64,000 bases of DNA from Branchiostoma floridae. Its lineage: Eukaryota; Chordata; Leptocardii; Amphioxiformes; Branchiostomatidae. The notes under the pieces are model-generated. The model was not told the DNA's origin. It was given only the letters and a program-made list of their open reading frames with translations, and did not search any database. Below, piece by piece: positions 24,223 to 36,052 of the stretch; position 1 is the stretch's first letter; the number at the start of each line of letters is the position of its first letter. A program made the translations under genes and the position numbers. The DNA lies in contig NC_049990.1 in assembly GCF_000003815.2 (NCBI RefSeq), positions 7,910,758-7,974,757 of the forward strand, read 5' to 3'.

Positions 24223-26155
24223 TATTCGTAATTATATTGCAATCCATACATAGTATGGGATTGCAATATATTGCTTTTCCTGTGTTTCTTCTTCTTCTCC
24301 TGTCAAATCTTCAAATGGATTCAACTTTTTTATTTTTTGACCAAATGAGCTGAAATTTGGCATAGGCATAAAGTTGGCAAATACCCCCAGGCGTTTTTTT
24401 CACTTTCTTGATAGAGGCCTTAGAATTTATGATATTTAGGGTTTTTGGTCATTTTTAGACAAAATATGTATATTTTGGGCCCCTGTGCCCTGGTATTACA
24501 AGCTAATGACCTGACATTTGGTACAGAGGTGCAATTAACATATGAGCACAGAAAACCATCAACACTTTCTTCATAGATTGCTTAAAAAATGAGTTATTTT
24601 AGGGCTTTTGGCCATTTTTGACTAAAAATGTATATTTTTGGCTCCTATGCCCTTGTATTAAAACCAAATGACATGAAATTTGGTACATAGGTGCGTTTGA
24701 CATATGACCACAGAACCCCATCAACGCTTTATTCATTGTTTACTCCAAAAATGAGTTATTTTAGGGTTTTTGGCCATTTTTGACAAAAACTGTATATTTT
24801 TGGCTCCTATACCCTTGTATGAAAACCTAATGACCTGAAATTTGGTACAGAGGTGCATTGAACATATGCTCACAGGACCCCATTGACACTTTCTTCATAG
24901 ATGACTTCAAAAATTAGTTATTTGGGGGTTTTCAGCCATTTTTGACTAAAAATGTATATTTTTGGCTTCTTTGGCCTTGTATGTAAACCAAATCACCTGA
25001 AATTTGGTAGAAAGGTAAATTGGACATATGACAACAGGACCCCATCAACACTTTCTTCATAGAGCACTTATAAAATGAGTTCTTTTGGGATTTTTAGGCA
25101 TTTTTAACTAAAAAATGTATATTTTGGCTCCTATGCCCTTATATTGAAACCAAATGACCTAAAATTCGGCATGAAGGTGTGTAGGACAAGTGCCCACAGT
25201 ACTTCATTTTCCCATTGAGCAAGCATTACTTCAAATTGTTGAATTTGTGGACTTTTTCAAGGATGAAGATGGATTGCAATATGCTGTATTTGCTCCTAAG
25301 CAAATGTCGGCCTTTCTAGTGTTTCTTTCTTTCTTTCTTTCTCCTGTCAAATCTTCAGAACACGGTATCTCCGTTGTTCCTCAACCGAATGACTTGAAAT
25401 TTGGCACAAGGGTAGAGTGGGCCAATACCCTCGGGCGTTTTTTTCATTTTTCCCATATCTGTCTCTTAAATGATTTTATTAAGGTTTTTTGGTCATCTTA
25501 AGACCAAAACTGTATATTTGGGCCCCCTGTACCCTGGTATCATAACCGAATGAGCTGAAATTTGGCACAGATGTGCCTTGATAAGTCCCCCATATAGATT
25601 CAATATCAGTTTTGGTGTACAGTACAACAAAATGCTTATTTTTGCGATTTTTTGACCAATTTTTGACCAAAAAAGGACACTTTTGGCCCCTGTACCCTGG
25701 TATTACAACCAAATGAGCTGAAATTTGACAGAGATGTGCCTTGATAAGTCCCCCATATAGATTCAATATCAGTTTTGGTGTACAGTACAACAAAATGCTT
25801 ATTTTTGCGATTTTTTGACCAATTTTTGACCAAAAAAGGACACTTTTGGCTCCTGTACCTTGGTATTGCAACCGAATGAGCTGAAATTTGACACAGATGT
25901 GCCTTGATAATCCCTTCATATAAATTCAATAACACTTTTGGTGTACAGTGCAACAAAATGCTTATTTTTGCGATTTTTGGCCAATTTTTGACCAAAAAAG
26001 GACACTTTTGGCTCCTGTACCCTGGTATTACAATTAAATGACCTGAAATTTGGTATAGATAGGCATTAGATACTTGGTAACAAGATTCAAGTAAAATTTT
26101 TGACATAAACAACTTTAAAATGATTAATTTTGGCACTTTTCTGAGGGGAAATTTG
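23215..26155. repeat. 163-168 bp satellite, about 15 units
   Basis: Each unit contains ACCAAATGACCTGAAATTTG, a CACTTTCTTCATAGAT segment, TTTTTGGCCATTTTTGAC and TTTTTGGCTCCTATGCCCTT. Units recur every 161-165 bp in the two Helitron-like copies and every 168 bp from 25500 to 26150. The minus strand of the 168-bp part is open for four 56-codon periods; I regard this as a consequence of the period. Confidence 0.85.
24243..25319 (+). mobile_element. Helitron-like element, copy 2 (1,077 bp), in tandem with copy 1
   Basis: Same start (TCCATACATAGTATGGGATT) and same hairpin-CTAG end as copy 1; length differs by one base and most bases match. Only 20 bp separate the two. Together they form a two-copy higher-order repeat. 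Confidence 0.6.
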
Positions 26156-26164
26156 TTTTCTTTT

Positions 26165-27000
26165 GGCCTCCTGACGTGACCTTCCGTGACCCCGCACAGA
26201 GCCACACCTGTGCGCGTCAGCCGGAGAGTTAATTGAATCAAAGACCTAGCCAATCAGCGAAGAGGAGGCCAAAGGCTAATTAATATTCATAAGCGGGGCC
26301 TCATGATCCCGTATATAGCAGTGTTCCCGCCAGGGGGAGCAAAGCCCGCCTAAGGCTCTCGCATTTTAGACTATTCAGAAGGCTTTATATTGTATCAGTT
26401 CTTAGGGGCATATCTATGATAATCGCAGCAGTCACTTAACTTCTCTTCAGGTGTTTAGCGTAACACTGTTTCAGGTCAAACCGTCAAAGGCAACTAAAAA
26501 CAAACTTTAACGTTACTGAGTTCAACAGTACTTATAACTTGTTATCCGAAGTTGAAACGCTAGCGATGGTATTTTCGCTGCGCTGTTAGCTCCGTGCGAC
26601 TGTTGTTGACGGTCTTATAACGGTATATTTTGCACCCCTGTACCCTGGTATGAGTAACATTTGGTATAGATAGGCATAATATAGTTGGTAAAATAATCCA
26701 AGTAAAATTTTTGGCATAAAGTACTGTAAAAGGCTTAATTACAACACTTTTTTCAGGCGAAATTGGTTTTCTTTCGTAGCAGTCACTTACTTCTCTTCGC
26801 AGTTTGACTTTAAAATATTTCGGGTCAAAGCTTCAAAGACAACTAAAACCTCATAAACAACAAACTTTACTTAGCTCAACAGTATACAAAAATATTGTAC
26901 GGGTTGCCATCCTTAGTTGAAGCGCTTATTTATAGCGCTAGTATCTTCATTGCGCCGTTAGCCGCCGTGCGACTTTTGTTGACGGTCTGATATCCCTACG
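26165..27000. repeat. 357-bp tandem duplication of non-satellite DNA inside the Helitron-like region
   Basis: GCAGTCACTTAACTTCTCTT ... GTGCGACTGTTGTTGACGGTC (about 26427-26613) recurs diverged at about 26780-26988. A lone satellite fragment (26620-26770) lies between. Satellite and other DNA were evidently duplicated together as one composite block. Confidence 0.65.
26245..26345 (+). promoter_or_regulatory. Promoter-like cluster: CCAAT box, TATA-like box, CTCF-like motif
   Basis: CCAATCAG (26250-26257), TATATA (26312-26317) and CCCGCCAGGGGGAGCAAAG (about 26327-26345, close to the CTCF consensus CCASYAGRKGGCRS) follow one another in a GC-rich island within AT-rich repeats. No gene follows on the plus strand. 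It may be a captured promoter or coincidence. Confidence 0.3.
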
Positions 27001-28225
27001 TCGCCGCCTCGCTTATATTCCCACGGACATGTTTCAAAAAAAATACCCAGCAAAAAACGCTGTTCTGCGTCAAATTCTATTCTATAAAACTCAGTGTTAC
27101 AGTCTAAATATTTTGTAGAAGCACCGCTGTAGGAAAGAAGGTCCAAGCAATGTAAAACATCACGTAGCATGAAGTTCGCTGTCAACTGGCACACAGCACA
27201 TGACTGTTTGAAACTCTAAGTCTAATCAACAGCCGTGTTTGATTGATAGCCGGCGGTCCTATGATGAAGTCGGCGAAAGGTGCGTTAGTTAGAAAATCTG
27301 CGTTTAGTTTTGATACGTAATTATAAGTTAGACAGTGGCGAGAATGATTATTTTCTCATCAATATTTCTCTTCAGAATTATTTGAACTTAATTGTACATC
27401 TAAACAATTGGCTTACCTGTGCAATGTTTATATGATTAATGATCAGTGTACTGAAATCATGTGTAACGTATGGCTCCTAGTCAATAGATCAGCATTTTCT
27501 CTATAGTGACCACCTGTCTATAGTGGCCACATTTCCTAGTGCTGTTGTTGTTTGGCATAAACTTTGAACATTTAAATTGTAAGTAACTTTAAACTGCCAG
27601 AGTTTCAGCCCAATAAAACACTCTCAGCGCCAGGGTATGAACAGACTGACCAGACAGACGAAAATAAATCCTCGAACAAGGTTCAATCGTATCTTCCGGG
27701 TCTGGCAGGAAGTTGTTAAACTAAAATAAGAATAGGCTCGATGGTTGATTGCATACAAAGTAAAACAGTTTTACAGTTTTACAGCTTGAAGAAAACAAAC
27801 GCTCCTACAGTACCTGCACCTGCTTGATAATTATTAAATCGTATGCCCTACTTGAATAAAAAAAGTTCATTGCAATAATAAATGTACCCACATCACAAGG
27901 AGCTTATACTTTTTTAAACTTACACCTAGTTATCGTACTGAAAATTGTTAATGACATTACAAGAATTCATTCAACAATTTTCAGTCATGATGAAAATTTT
28001 CTGAATGGAAGGTGTGATTATTGTCATTTTCTGAAAAATAGAAGCAAGCTCTGTTTTTACCTGGAGTCAATTCACAATACCAGTCCACTTTGGGGGATAA
28101 TGTACTGTTAAGAGGATGTTCCATTTTTGCGCAGGGGTGATTTGGAACAGTCCAATGTTGCGTGGGAAGGGGTATGGCTGAAATATGCTGTATTTGCTCT
28201 TAAGCAAATGTCGGCCTTTCTAGTT

Positions 28226-28620
28226 ACAGCAAAAGATCACAGCAAAATAAAAATAGATGCTTTTCAACAAAGGTGCCTCCGAAGATACACAGCATAACGT
28301 ACAGAGATAGGATCATAAACGAGGAAGTGTATCGTAGGAGCGAGACAAGATCTCTTCACACGCCATCACAGAAAAAAAAGATAAAGTACACAGCACATGT
28401 ACTTAGAATGCCTGTGGATAGACATGCTAAAACAGCACCACACTGACAAAGGAAAAAGAAAACGGGAAGACCGAAATTAACCTGGAGGCAAATGCTACAG
28501 CTACAGAGGAACCAACTGGGGATTAGTTATAACCTGAAGGAAGTGGAAACCCTTGCCCAAAACCACCCTAACTGGAGACTGCTTGCTGTCCAATGTGTCA
28601 CTAGACACGAAAGGATCTAA
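28226..28620 (+). pseudogene. Decayed 3' end of a non-LTR retrotransposon reverse transcriptase ORF
   Basis: Across one frameshift and two stops the translation reads KIDAFQQRCLRR, then RIINEEVYRRSETRSL, YTAHVLRMPVDRHAKT, KTGRPKLTWRQML and ending HPNWRLLAVQ. The order LRR / VYRR / GHVLRM-like / GRP-x-TW / WR is characteristic of the C-terminal region of LINE ORF2. Stops in frame show it is dead. It abuts the third Helitron-like end. Confidence 0.75.
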
Positions 28621-28663
28621 GTCTAAGTAAGTCTGTATACTTTCACTTTTCCCCTTCATTTCA

Positions 28664-28890
28664 GACGAGGGTGATGTCCATGGTGCTGAAACTGTTGCTG
28701 GGTTGAAGTGGATGGTGCTTTTTGGCACCTGGTGATTGACCTTTGTACTGCAGGAGGAAAAAATTGAGGAGGAGGAGGAAAAAAAGAGATTGTAATGCTA
28801 TTATTTTTGACGTGGAATGTTCTGTCGTCTTGACGTTTAGGTGGCAAATAGTTGTTGACATAAGGATTTAGTGAGTGAGATTTGGATACA
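28664..28890. repeat. Dispersed duplicate, copy 1
   Basis: GGCACCTGGTGATTGACCTT, TGTACTGCAGGAGGAAAAAA ... GGTGGCAAATAGTTGTTGAC recurs at 30255-30455 with few changes. It contains a GGAGGAGGAGGAAAAAAAGAG run. Function unknown. Confidence 0.85.
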
Positions 28891-29539
28891 TGAAATTGTT
28901 GCTGTTTCAACAGCCAACGATGGTGACGTCATATTGGAGTTGCGCAGTAGAGGGTACAAAATCATAGTGCCACCTAAAATCCCTGACGATCTTCCTTTTC
29001 TTTGAACAAGTCGAGTTGGGTGAGTGTTGAATACGAAAAGGTTTTGGTTGGAACATAAATATTCAGGTCAATTCCAACACGCACAAAACCTGCATAGAAA
29101 CATATCCCATTTTTGTTCATTTCCGGACATCATATGCAGCCGTTTCCGCCACTTTTCACTCGCACCTTTTGTGAATTGAACTAATTCTGACTCTTTTTAT
29201 ACAGTCGTGCCTACTAGATTATAATGTATGACCAAAATCACCACGAAAACGACATTGAAAGTTTGAAAGCGACCTTTAGCGCACTGGTATCAGTTTCAAC
29301 GTGTCACATTTTCCGGTCCCGAATTTGAAATTTATAACTATCAAAATCGTGTTTGACAGCTTACCCAACGGCGGGTCAACCGACTAAGGGCATCCGGAAA
29401 CAAATGGACTTGTTAAATGTTTTGTACATAAAGTACACATAAAGCACAGAGTGTGAAAGACCATAAATTACCATGATCCCCCCCTAACAAATCGGGATCG
29501 ATGGACTCCTACTGTTATGGATAAGTGTGGTGTTTTTTA

Positions 29540-29725
29540 TCGTCCTCGAACAAGGGACCTCCGACTTAACGTCCCATACGAGAAAATGTCTCTCACTGAC
29601 GATAGCTGGGTATTCGTTTTCACCTGAGCTGAGTGAGGAAACTGTTGCCACAACATTGAGAACTGCCAGTGATTTGAACCCAGGCCTTTTGATTTTAACC
29701 ACAGGGCCACCATTCCACCGGTGCC
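29540..29725 (-). mobile_element. tRNA-derived SINE, family 2
   Basis: Minus strand: TGGCCCTGTGGTTAAAATC, GGCCTGGGTTCAAATCACTG, then TTTCCTCACTCAGCTCAGGT, GAAAACGAATACC, matching the body of the 32660 SINE. Confidence 0.65.
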
Positions 29726-30239
29726 AGACTCACAAATTACATTGGCCTGTGCAAGGTGAACCAGTAGATGCCCTTGAGTGGCGATCGGCCCGTTTTCTGC
29801 ATTATCATCTGTCCTCTATTACAGTATAAAGCTTTCTCACATTTCAGATGGCAGGTATCGTAAGTCGCACCTCTGGGCTATCGCCGAGTCCCTGCTGATT
29901 TCTCAGAATTGTACGCTGTGAAAGGAAATGGCACGCTTATCTTCACCTTCCTGCACGAACTGGGTATTTATAGCTAACACCGCCAAGCTTGCCCTAGCAA
30001 CTACCACCTGCTTGGTGATCAGAACGTATCCTCCACAGGGCCTACCTACAGGGCATGGATGTTAGAATTCGGCAGAAAAAGTGTGAATAAATCATGGGTC
30101 AAGGGAGTCAGTCGGCGAGGCAGGTATCATATATATGGCGGGAAAATGTTGTCCAAATCCCCTTGAAAAATTATCATTGCTTTTGGTATGAATAATGTGG
30201 GAGAATATGTCAAGATCCGCTACATAGATTCCGATGGTA

Positions 30240-30455
30240 TTTAGCAGGAGGGTAGGTGGGCTGAAGTGGATGGTAGAGGTCGATTTTTGGCACCTGGTGA
30301 TTGACCTTAGTACTGCAGGAGGAAAAAATTTAGGAGCAGGAGGAAAAAAAGAGATTGTAATGCTAGTATTTTTGACATGGAATGTTCTGTGGTCTTGACA
30401 TTAAGGTGGCAAATAGTTGTTGACATAAGGATTAAGTGAGTGAAATTTGGGCCCA
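30240..30455. repeat. Dispersed duplicate, copy 2
   Basis: Same orientation and about 1.58 kb from copy 1. The 1.3-kb spacer contains the SINE at 29540 and no recognisable gene. Confidence 0.85.
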
Positions 30456-31159
30456 CTAGCAGTTTCCGGTGGCCCTGCAGGGTAGGTTTTCGTTTGTGCA
30501 TCGGGCAAGAAACATGAATCATTCCTGCAGCCAGCCTAATTACACTGTAGTCTTGTAAAGACTTATCAGAGCGCACTTTCACAAATTGCTTCCAAAGGTT
30601 TCTCTAGTTCTGCATGGTCAACGTTCTCACTAAAGGTCACTTGGCGTTACGTAAAGAAGCGCTAAAAGGGTAAGAACCGATATATCTGTCCAGTAGCATT
30701 AAGGATGCACTTCGCTATCGCCGCGCATATTTAGTACCTGACTCGTTGCCAAAAGGCCACAGCAGAGATATTTATGGATGACATCAGAGACGAAGCGATG
30801 TCTGCCTCAGATTAAAGAAATAATCTTATTCCCCTCCGAAAATGGTCAACATGACAAGAAAATACCGAATATGGGAAAATATGTTGTGAGAAGGCCAAGA
30901 GTGCACTTTTGGAAGTGACACTAGTGAGGTAGCCATGAGTGCAGCTGTGTGTCACTAGTGTGGTAACCCTCTGTGATATATATGCTCCCACACTAGTGTC
31001 GCTTTGTGTGCATCTTGAATCTGAAGAAGACTTATTCCCTGGGATACCATGACATATTTTGTCACTTCAACTATTGTTACAACGTTAATGGTCTCTATAT
31101 ATTTGAAAGTTATTTAGTATTGTCATTTTTAGTGCCCATTATATTTAGAGTCTACGGGG

Positions 31160-31479
31160 AATGTCCTTCATAAATTTACTTGTGGTGGCTTTAAGTCCTT
31201 GAGTGGCTATAAATGAAACATACATAAAACATACAAATCTATATCCCAAATTCCCCGATAGCTGGTGGAATAGCTAGAGCTACAGTAGCCCATAGTCATA
31301 TTTTACCTTTTTGCGCGGATCGGTTTTTACATTTTCCATGTCATCCATAAATATACTTGCTGTGGCTTTGAGTCCTTGAGTGGCTATAGGGAAAACATAC
31401 ATACACATTAAATATCCTAAATTCCCTGATAGCTGGTGGAATAGCTAGAGCTACTGCAGCCCACACTCATATTTTACCA
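31160..31479. repeat. 177-bp tandem duplication
   Basis: CATAAATTTACTTGTGGTGG, CTTTAAGTCCTTGAGTGGCT ... CATATTTTACC at 31160-31308 recurs at 31338-31479. A related piece (GTCATCCATAGAATTTCCTT) lies at about 40776, so the unit is also interspersed. Confidence 0.8.
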
Positions 31480-32659
31480 GGAATCACCTCCTATAGCCTG
31501 CGGGGGATGTTAAGAGAAGAAATAGTATTCATTCTCATTCATCTGAGGCATGTATGTGCCCCCATTTCTTCCACTAGACCATTCTTTACAGGATGAGATG
31601 AAAGAAAAAAAAACACAAAGCCTGAAGAATTGAAGCACTGCTCTTTACTCACGGACGGCACATAACAAAGTGGATATTCAGTTGCAGCCCTCTTTGTATC
31701 AAACAGAATCATGCATTGTAACACGTTCTGGAGATATCGTATGAATCCTCTTCATCAATCACGTGCATTTTGCCAGACAGAATCTAGACCACTCGGCTTA
31801 AAGGACGCCTCTGTCTTTTGAGTGAAGAGCCATTGATATAAGACATGCTATCAAAAACGTGAGACTATTGCTGCATCCGAACAAAAGTAAAAATGTTGTG
31901 GCGTCTCCACGTGTCTCCTTAATGTCAGAGCACAAGTAAAAGCATGGGACATGAATAGTAAAATTTGCTACTAGCTCATAACGCCTTCGGTTTGTAGTTT
32001 GAATAGAAAAATAATCTCATGGATCCAACAGAGGGGTATCCACAGAATGTCAGTCGCTGATATTTCATACTAGGATTTTATCCTGGTGGGCACTCATATA
32101 TATCAGCCTGTCATTATGAAGCTTGACATTGTCATAAACATTCTGATAGAAAAGTAAGATTATAGTACCTAGAAGGGACATAGTTAGTATCAGTCCGATT
32201 TTACAATATCATTACCTATGTGCAAAGGGTATCAAAATCAATCAAGGCACAGTTATCTTTCACTAATGAGTTCTGAACTTGGACTCGTTCCCAGACCTAA
32301 ATCACGGTCATTTATGAGGTAATTTCTGAAAGAGCATGGCGTGTGCCCAAGACAGCAAGAGGAAAGGCGAAAGTACATGAAGTCTCATAGCATTTTCTGG
32401 AGACTGTATGGGTTGCATGGGATGTTATCCACTATGATTAGGGAAGGTATTGGAGGGTGGAGGTCACCACTCTTTTTCTACCACTTGTACCTGCTGAACC
32501 GAATTCAGGAAGTACAGCACATTTTTCATACCTGCATAGAGTTAGGCAAGTTTTGTTCAGTGCCTTTCCTTTCTCAAGGAACATTTAGCAGTATCGAGGA
32601 TGGTGCCAGGATTGGAACCAGGGACCTCTCCATCTTCTGTTCCCCAACCTATGTACAAG

Positions 32660-32830
32660 TGATTGCCCGGCGTAATGGCAGCGTGTTGGGCTCAGGCCCA
32701 AGAGGTCTGGAGTTCGAATCCTGCCATGTCACCAATCCTGTGCCCTCTTGGTCAAGACACTTAACATGACTTTCCTCATTTTAATCAGGTGGAAATGAGT
32801 AGTACCTAACTTTTGCTGGTGGCAGTGGCA
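32660..32830 (+). mobile_element. tRNA-derived SINE, family 2
   Basis: The head GCGTAATGGCAGCGTGTTGG, GGTCTGGAGTTCGAATCCTG has a strong B box. The body GCCCTCTTGGTCAAGACACT and CAGGTGGAAATGAGTAGTAC is a central domain common in invertebrate SINEs. A 142-codon open frame running into it is not a gene. Confidence 0.75.
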
Positions 32831-33269
32831 GACTTAATGGGCATGTTTAGGCATGATGCAGCCGCCATGCACGAGTCAGGGGTATAGGAGGAACGCCTTG
32901 CATCCTTGGTTGGAAGTCCTAGAGACAGATACTCCAAACAACAAAGCTGCATCTCCTGGAGCCGTCTTATACATGGCAGCTCCAACACCTGTACTATGAG
33001 CGCCTGCGTAGACGAGAGGGTGGAGAAGAAATTGCTCACTCCTTCACCTGAAAAAGTCATGTGCAAGCCAGGCAAACAGGTTGTCAAACTCACATCGGCA
33101 AGTGACTGTCAAGTCTAAAAATGTCCCTGAGTCTAAAAATGCCCCTGCAGTTCCAGAGAAAGCTGCTAGGGGTCCCAAACTTACATCATTTCTTTATTAC
33201 ATCACAAGCTACCTACCTGCCTCATAAAATCAAGACTAAAGCATGTCCAGGTCAGAAAATTAGAAAAAA

Positions 33270-33470
33270 GTTCTGCTGCAGTACCTAGATCACACACCAG
33301 AGGGCCACAAAATTGTCCTTGACCTTTGTCTTCCCAACACCTACCCACATACCAAATGTGATTACAATCCATCCAGGAGTTCTATAGTTATGCTGACTAC
33401 AAATATCCGGAAACACAAACAGACAGACACACCAAAAACTATACCTCCCTTTTTCATGGAGGTAATGAGA
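33270..33470 (+). repeat. Interspersed repeat with CA-rich core and TTTTTCATGGAGGT end
   Basis: TCTTCCCAACACCTACCCAC, ATACCAAATGTGATTACAAT, CCATCCAGGAGTTCT ... CTATACCTCCCTTTTTCATG. Relatives: 34430-34670 (with expanded CA/TACA), 43085-43240, 4130-4250, and minus-strand pieces near 35350-35480 and 17945-18030. Non-coding; class unknown. Confidence 0.65.
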
Positions 33471-33650
33471 GAGTAGTGACACTGTAAAACATTAAGCATG
33501 TTGAGGGTACATGAATCTGATGAGAATAGAACGTACGTCCGGATACACCCACATATCATCCTGAAAACAAAACAAAACACAGCAGTGTTACATAAAAATT
33601 GAGCTTTAGGGCAATGTGAACGGTCTTTGAAGTTTCACTTTTCTGTCTTG

Positions 33651-34182
33651 GAGTAGTTACTTTAATCTGTGGAGACAAATCAACCTATATTGGCCCCTTC
33701 TAGCCACAATTCGAAAAGAATATTACAATTTGTCTCAAATGTTCGTTATATAAGGACTTGTGAAAATGGCTCCCAATCTGAGCTAACATATCCCTGGAGC
33801 AAGAATGCACTTAAGTCTATTGCTGGAATCTTCTTCTGACTTCAAAGGAGACAAATAGTTTAGAGTGCTGTCTGGCCAATGGACTATTCTGTATAGTCAA
33901 CGTTCTCACTGAAGGTCACTTGGTGTTACATAAAGAAGTGCTTAAAGGGGGTTCTGTAGTTTATTAGTGGAGACAAATCAACTCATATTGGCCCCTTTGA
34001 GCCACAATTCGAAAAAAATAACACAATTTGTTTCAAATGTTCGTTAACGTTAATACACATTTTGTATAAGGATTTGTGAAGAAGGCTCCCAATATAGGCT
34101 AACATATACCAGGAGCAAGAATGGACTATTACTGGAATCTTCTACAGACTTTGAGGGAGGTGCAGTATATTGTTTAGAGTGC
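33651..34182. repeat. Tandem duplication of about 220 bp at 305-bp spacing
   Basis: GTGGAGACAAATCAACCTAT, ATTGGCCCC, CACAATTCGAAAAGAATA ... GGAGCAAGAATGCAC (33669-33870) recurs at 33966-34182. A flanking block (GTCAACGTTCTCACTGAAGG) also matches 30615-30672. Confidence 0.8.
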
Positions 34183-34429
34183 ACATTAGAGTAAGGCCAG
34201 TATTTTCAATGAGTTCTGAGACCTCATATCTCCATGAAATATTCTGATCATGTAAAAGCCATGCACATCTTACATACATGTAATTTATGCCTGGTTATGT
34301 ACACGTTTGACTAACTTACATAGAGACACATGTTGACAGTCAAATCATTTACCATGTAGAAGAATTATGGCACTTTTTAATTGATTATGCAAGTAAGTGA
34401 CTCTTTTGCATAATCAATACAAACCAGTT

Positions 34430-34670
34430 TTTTGCTGCATTACCAAGGTCACATTATAGGGGGCCCAAAATCAACACTGACCTCCGTCTTTCCAACATCT
34501 ACCCAGGTAACAAAAATCATTGTAATCCATCCAGAGGTTCTGGAGTTCAAAAGCCCAGAAACACAAACAAACACACACACACACATACATACATACAAAC
34601 ACACAGAAAGACACACACATAGACAGACACACCCAAAACTATATCTCCATTTTTCATGGAGATAAGAATG
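34430..34670 (+). repeat. Second full copy of the CA-rich interspersed repeat
   Basis: TTTCCAACATCTACCCAGGT, AATCCATCCAGAGGTTCTGG then ACAC/ATAC microsatellite (34561-34630), ending CTATATCTCCATTTTTCATG, GAGAT. The internal microsatellite appears to be part of the element. Confidence 0.65.
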
Positions 34671-36052
34671 TTGTCTCAGTTACTCATCGAGGATTGACCC
34701 GACAGCCACTGTCTTTGAAGTCTTTGCTGATGGTATCTTTTAAACAAAGATTTATACAGCTCATTTGGAGTTGAAATTGCTTCAACTAGTGCCCAAATTA
34801 GAAATATTGATCTTCCGCAGTTAGGATGCACTTATAATGTTCAAACATGTACAGTTCGCTTTGAACTGCGGGCTGAGTCAAATAGGTCTTACAGTGGCAC
34901 GAATGCAGAGCACCGTAAGCAACTAGTACTTCCAAACTCAATTTAGGTATCGCTAACTTCAATTTACACATTCAAAACCTTCAAAGTAGATCTGTAATAC
35001 GTGCACTTCACAGGAGTCCACTACTAAAATAGACAGATGATTTTGCAAGATCATAGCTACGGAAACTCTTCGATCAAGACAGATGTTGTCGAATCTAATT
35101 TGCTCAAAATAGACAGCACTTCAAAGAAAACTGTTGGAGCTTGTACGATTCATATTAACAATTTCGAAAGGCCAGTTATAGATTTCTCTAACCCAATCTT
35201 GAGAGCGGCAGTGTTCAAGCACCCTCTTTGATGTAGATTCACAAACCTTATCAAAGAATTTCCACTTGCAATTTGTTTTGTCAATTCATTTTACTGAAGA
35301 CATACTACTAGCTGCAGAGCCCTGGAACATGCATTAAAACCCCATGCATTTATTACCTCCATGAGAAATGGAGGTGTTGTTTGGCTCAGCAAATTGACAC
35401 AAGAACCTTTGTATGAATTGTAATATTGTATTTCATATTTGTGTGTTGGGAAGATGAAAGTCAAGGTCCACTGGTAGCTTTCCTTGGTACTGAAACTCTG
35501 TTACTGTACTTTTGGCAACACTATGTAGACCTCGCTTTCTATGGGCAATTTTTGATTTTCAATTGTTTGCACTGTGTTTGTTTCTATGGCTCACTGGCCT
35601 GATGCAAATAAATCAATCAATTGAATAAATGACATTGTGTATTTTTCATCCTTGAATTTTGATTTTTTTGTATTGACAGCTTTTGATGCCAGAAAGTGGG
35701 GTACGTTTCGGCTCCCTAGCAGCTATTTTTCTGAAATGCAGTATGATAGATTCATCCTCAAACTGTGTAATATACCTCTACAAGCATTTTCTTAAAGGTT
35801 CCTAGTGTGATAGCTTGATATTAGCTAAATCGTTAAATCTCTCTTATGAGAAAGACATTGCTGGCCCTGGGAGGGGCCAGTTACAGCCCTGAACAGTAGA
35901 CTTTGTGTTACACAGACTAGCTTGTTATCAATTATATTAATAAGCTGGATGGGATCATTTCAGAAGCAATTCTTATTTGTGACGTTAAACCAGACGTATC
36001 ATTTGTAAAGATGGGTTCACGTGTCCGCATGAGATCCGTTTGACAATCTTAG

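Larger units (their letters stand above)
25320..28223 (+). mobile_element. Third, composite Helitron-like unit lacking its 5' end and carrying foreign DNA
   Basis: Directly after copy 2 the sequence resumes at an internal position (TCTCCTGTCAAATCTTC) without the 5' palindrome. It runs through 168-bp satellite units to about 26150, changes to unrelated DNA, and ends 2 kb later with the same hairpin and GGCCTTTCTAG before T (28180-28223). The middle may be captured DNA, or the terminal fragment may belong to a separate insertion. Confidence 0.4.

Noticed and set aside
25479-26253. Long minus-strand open frames as a repeat protein gene
   Set aside because: They are translations of the 168-bp satellite; the neighbouring 163-bp units of the same satellite are not open.
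26958-27194. Minus-strand 78-codon frame as an exon of an unknown gene
   Set aside because: Composition is protein-like in part, but there is no recognisable domain, and it overlaps the duplicated block in the Helitron-like region.
32341-32769. 142-codon open frame on the plus strand
   Set aside because: Its last third reads through the tRNA-like head and body of a SINE and the rest has no family signal.
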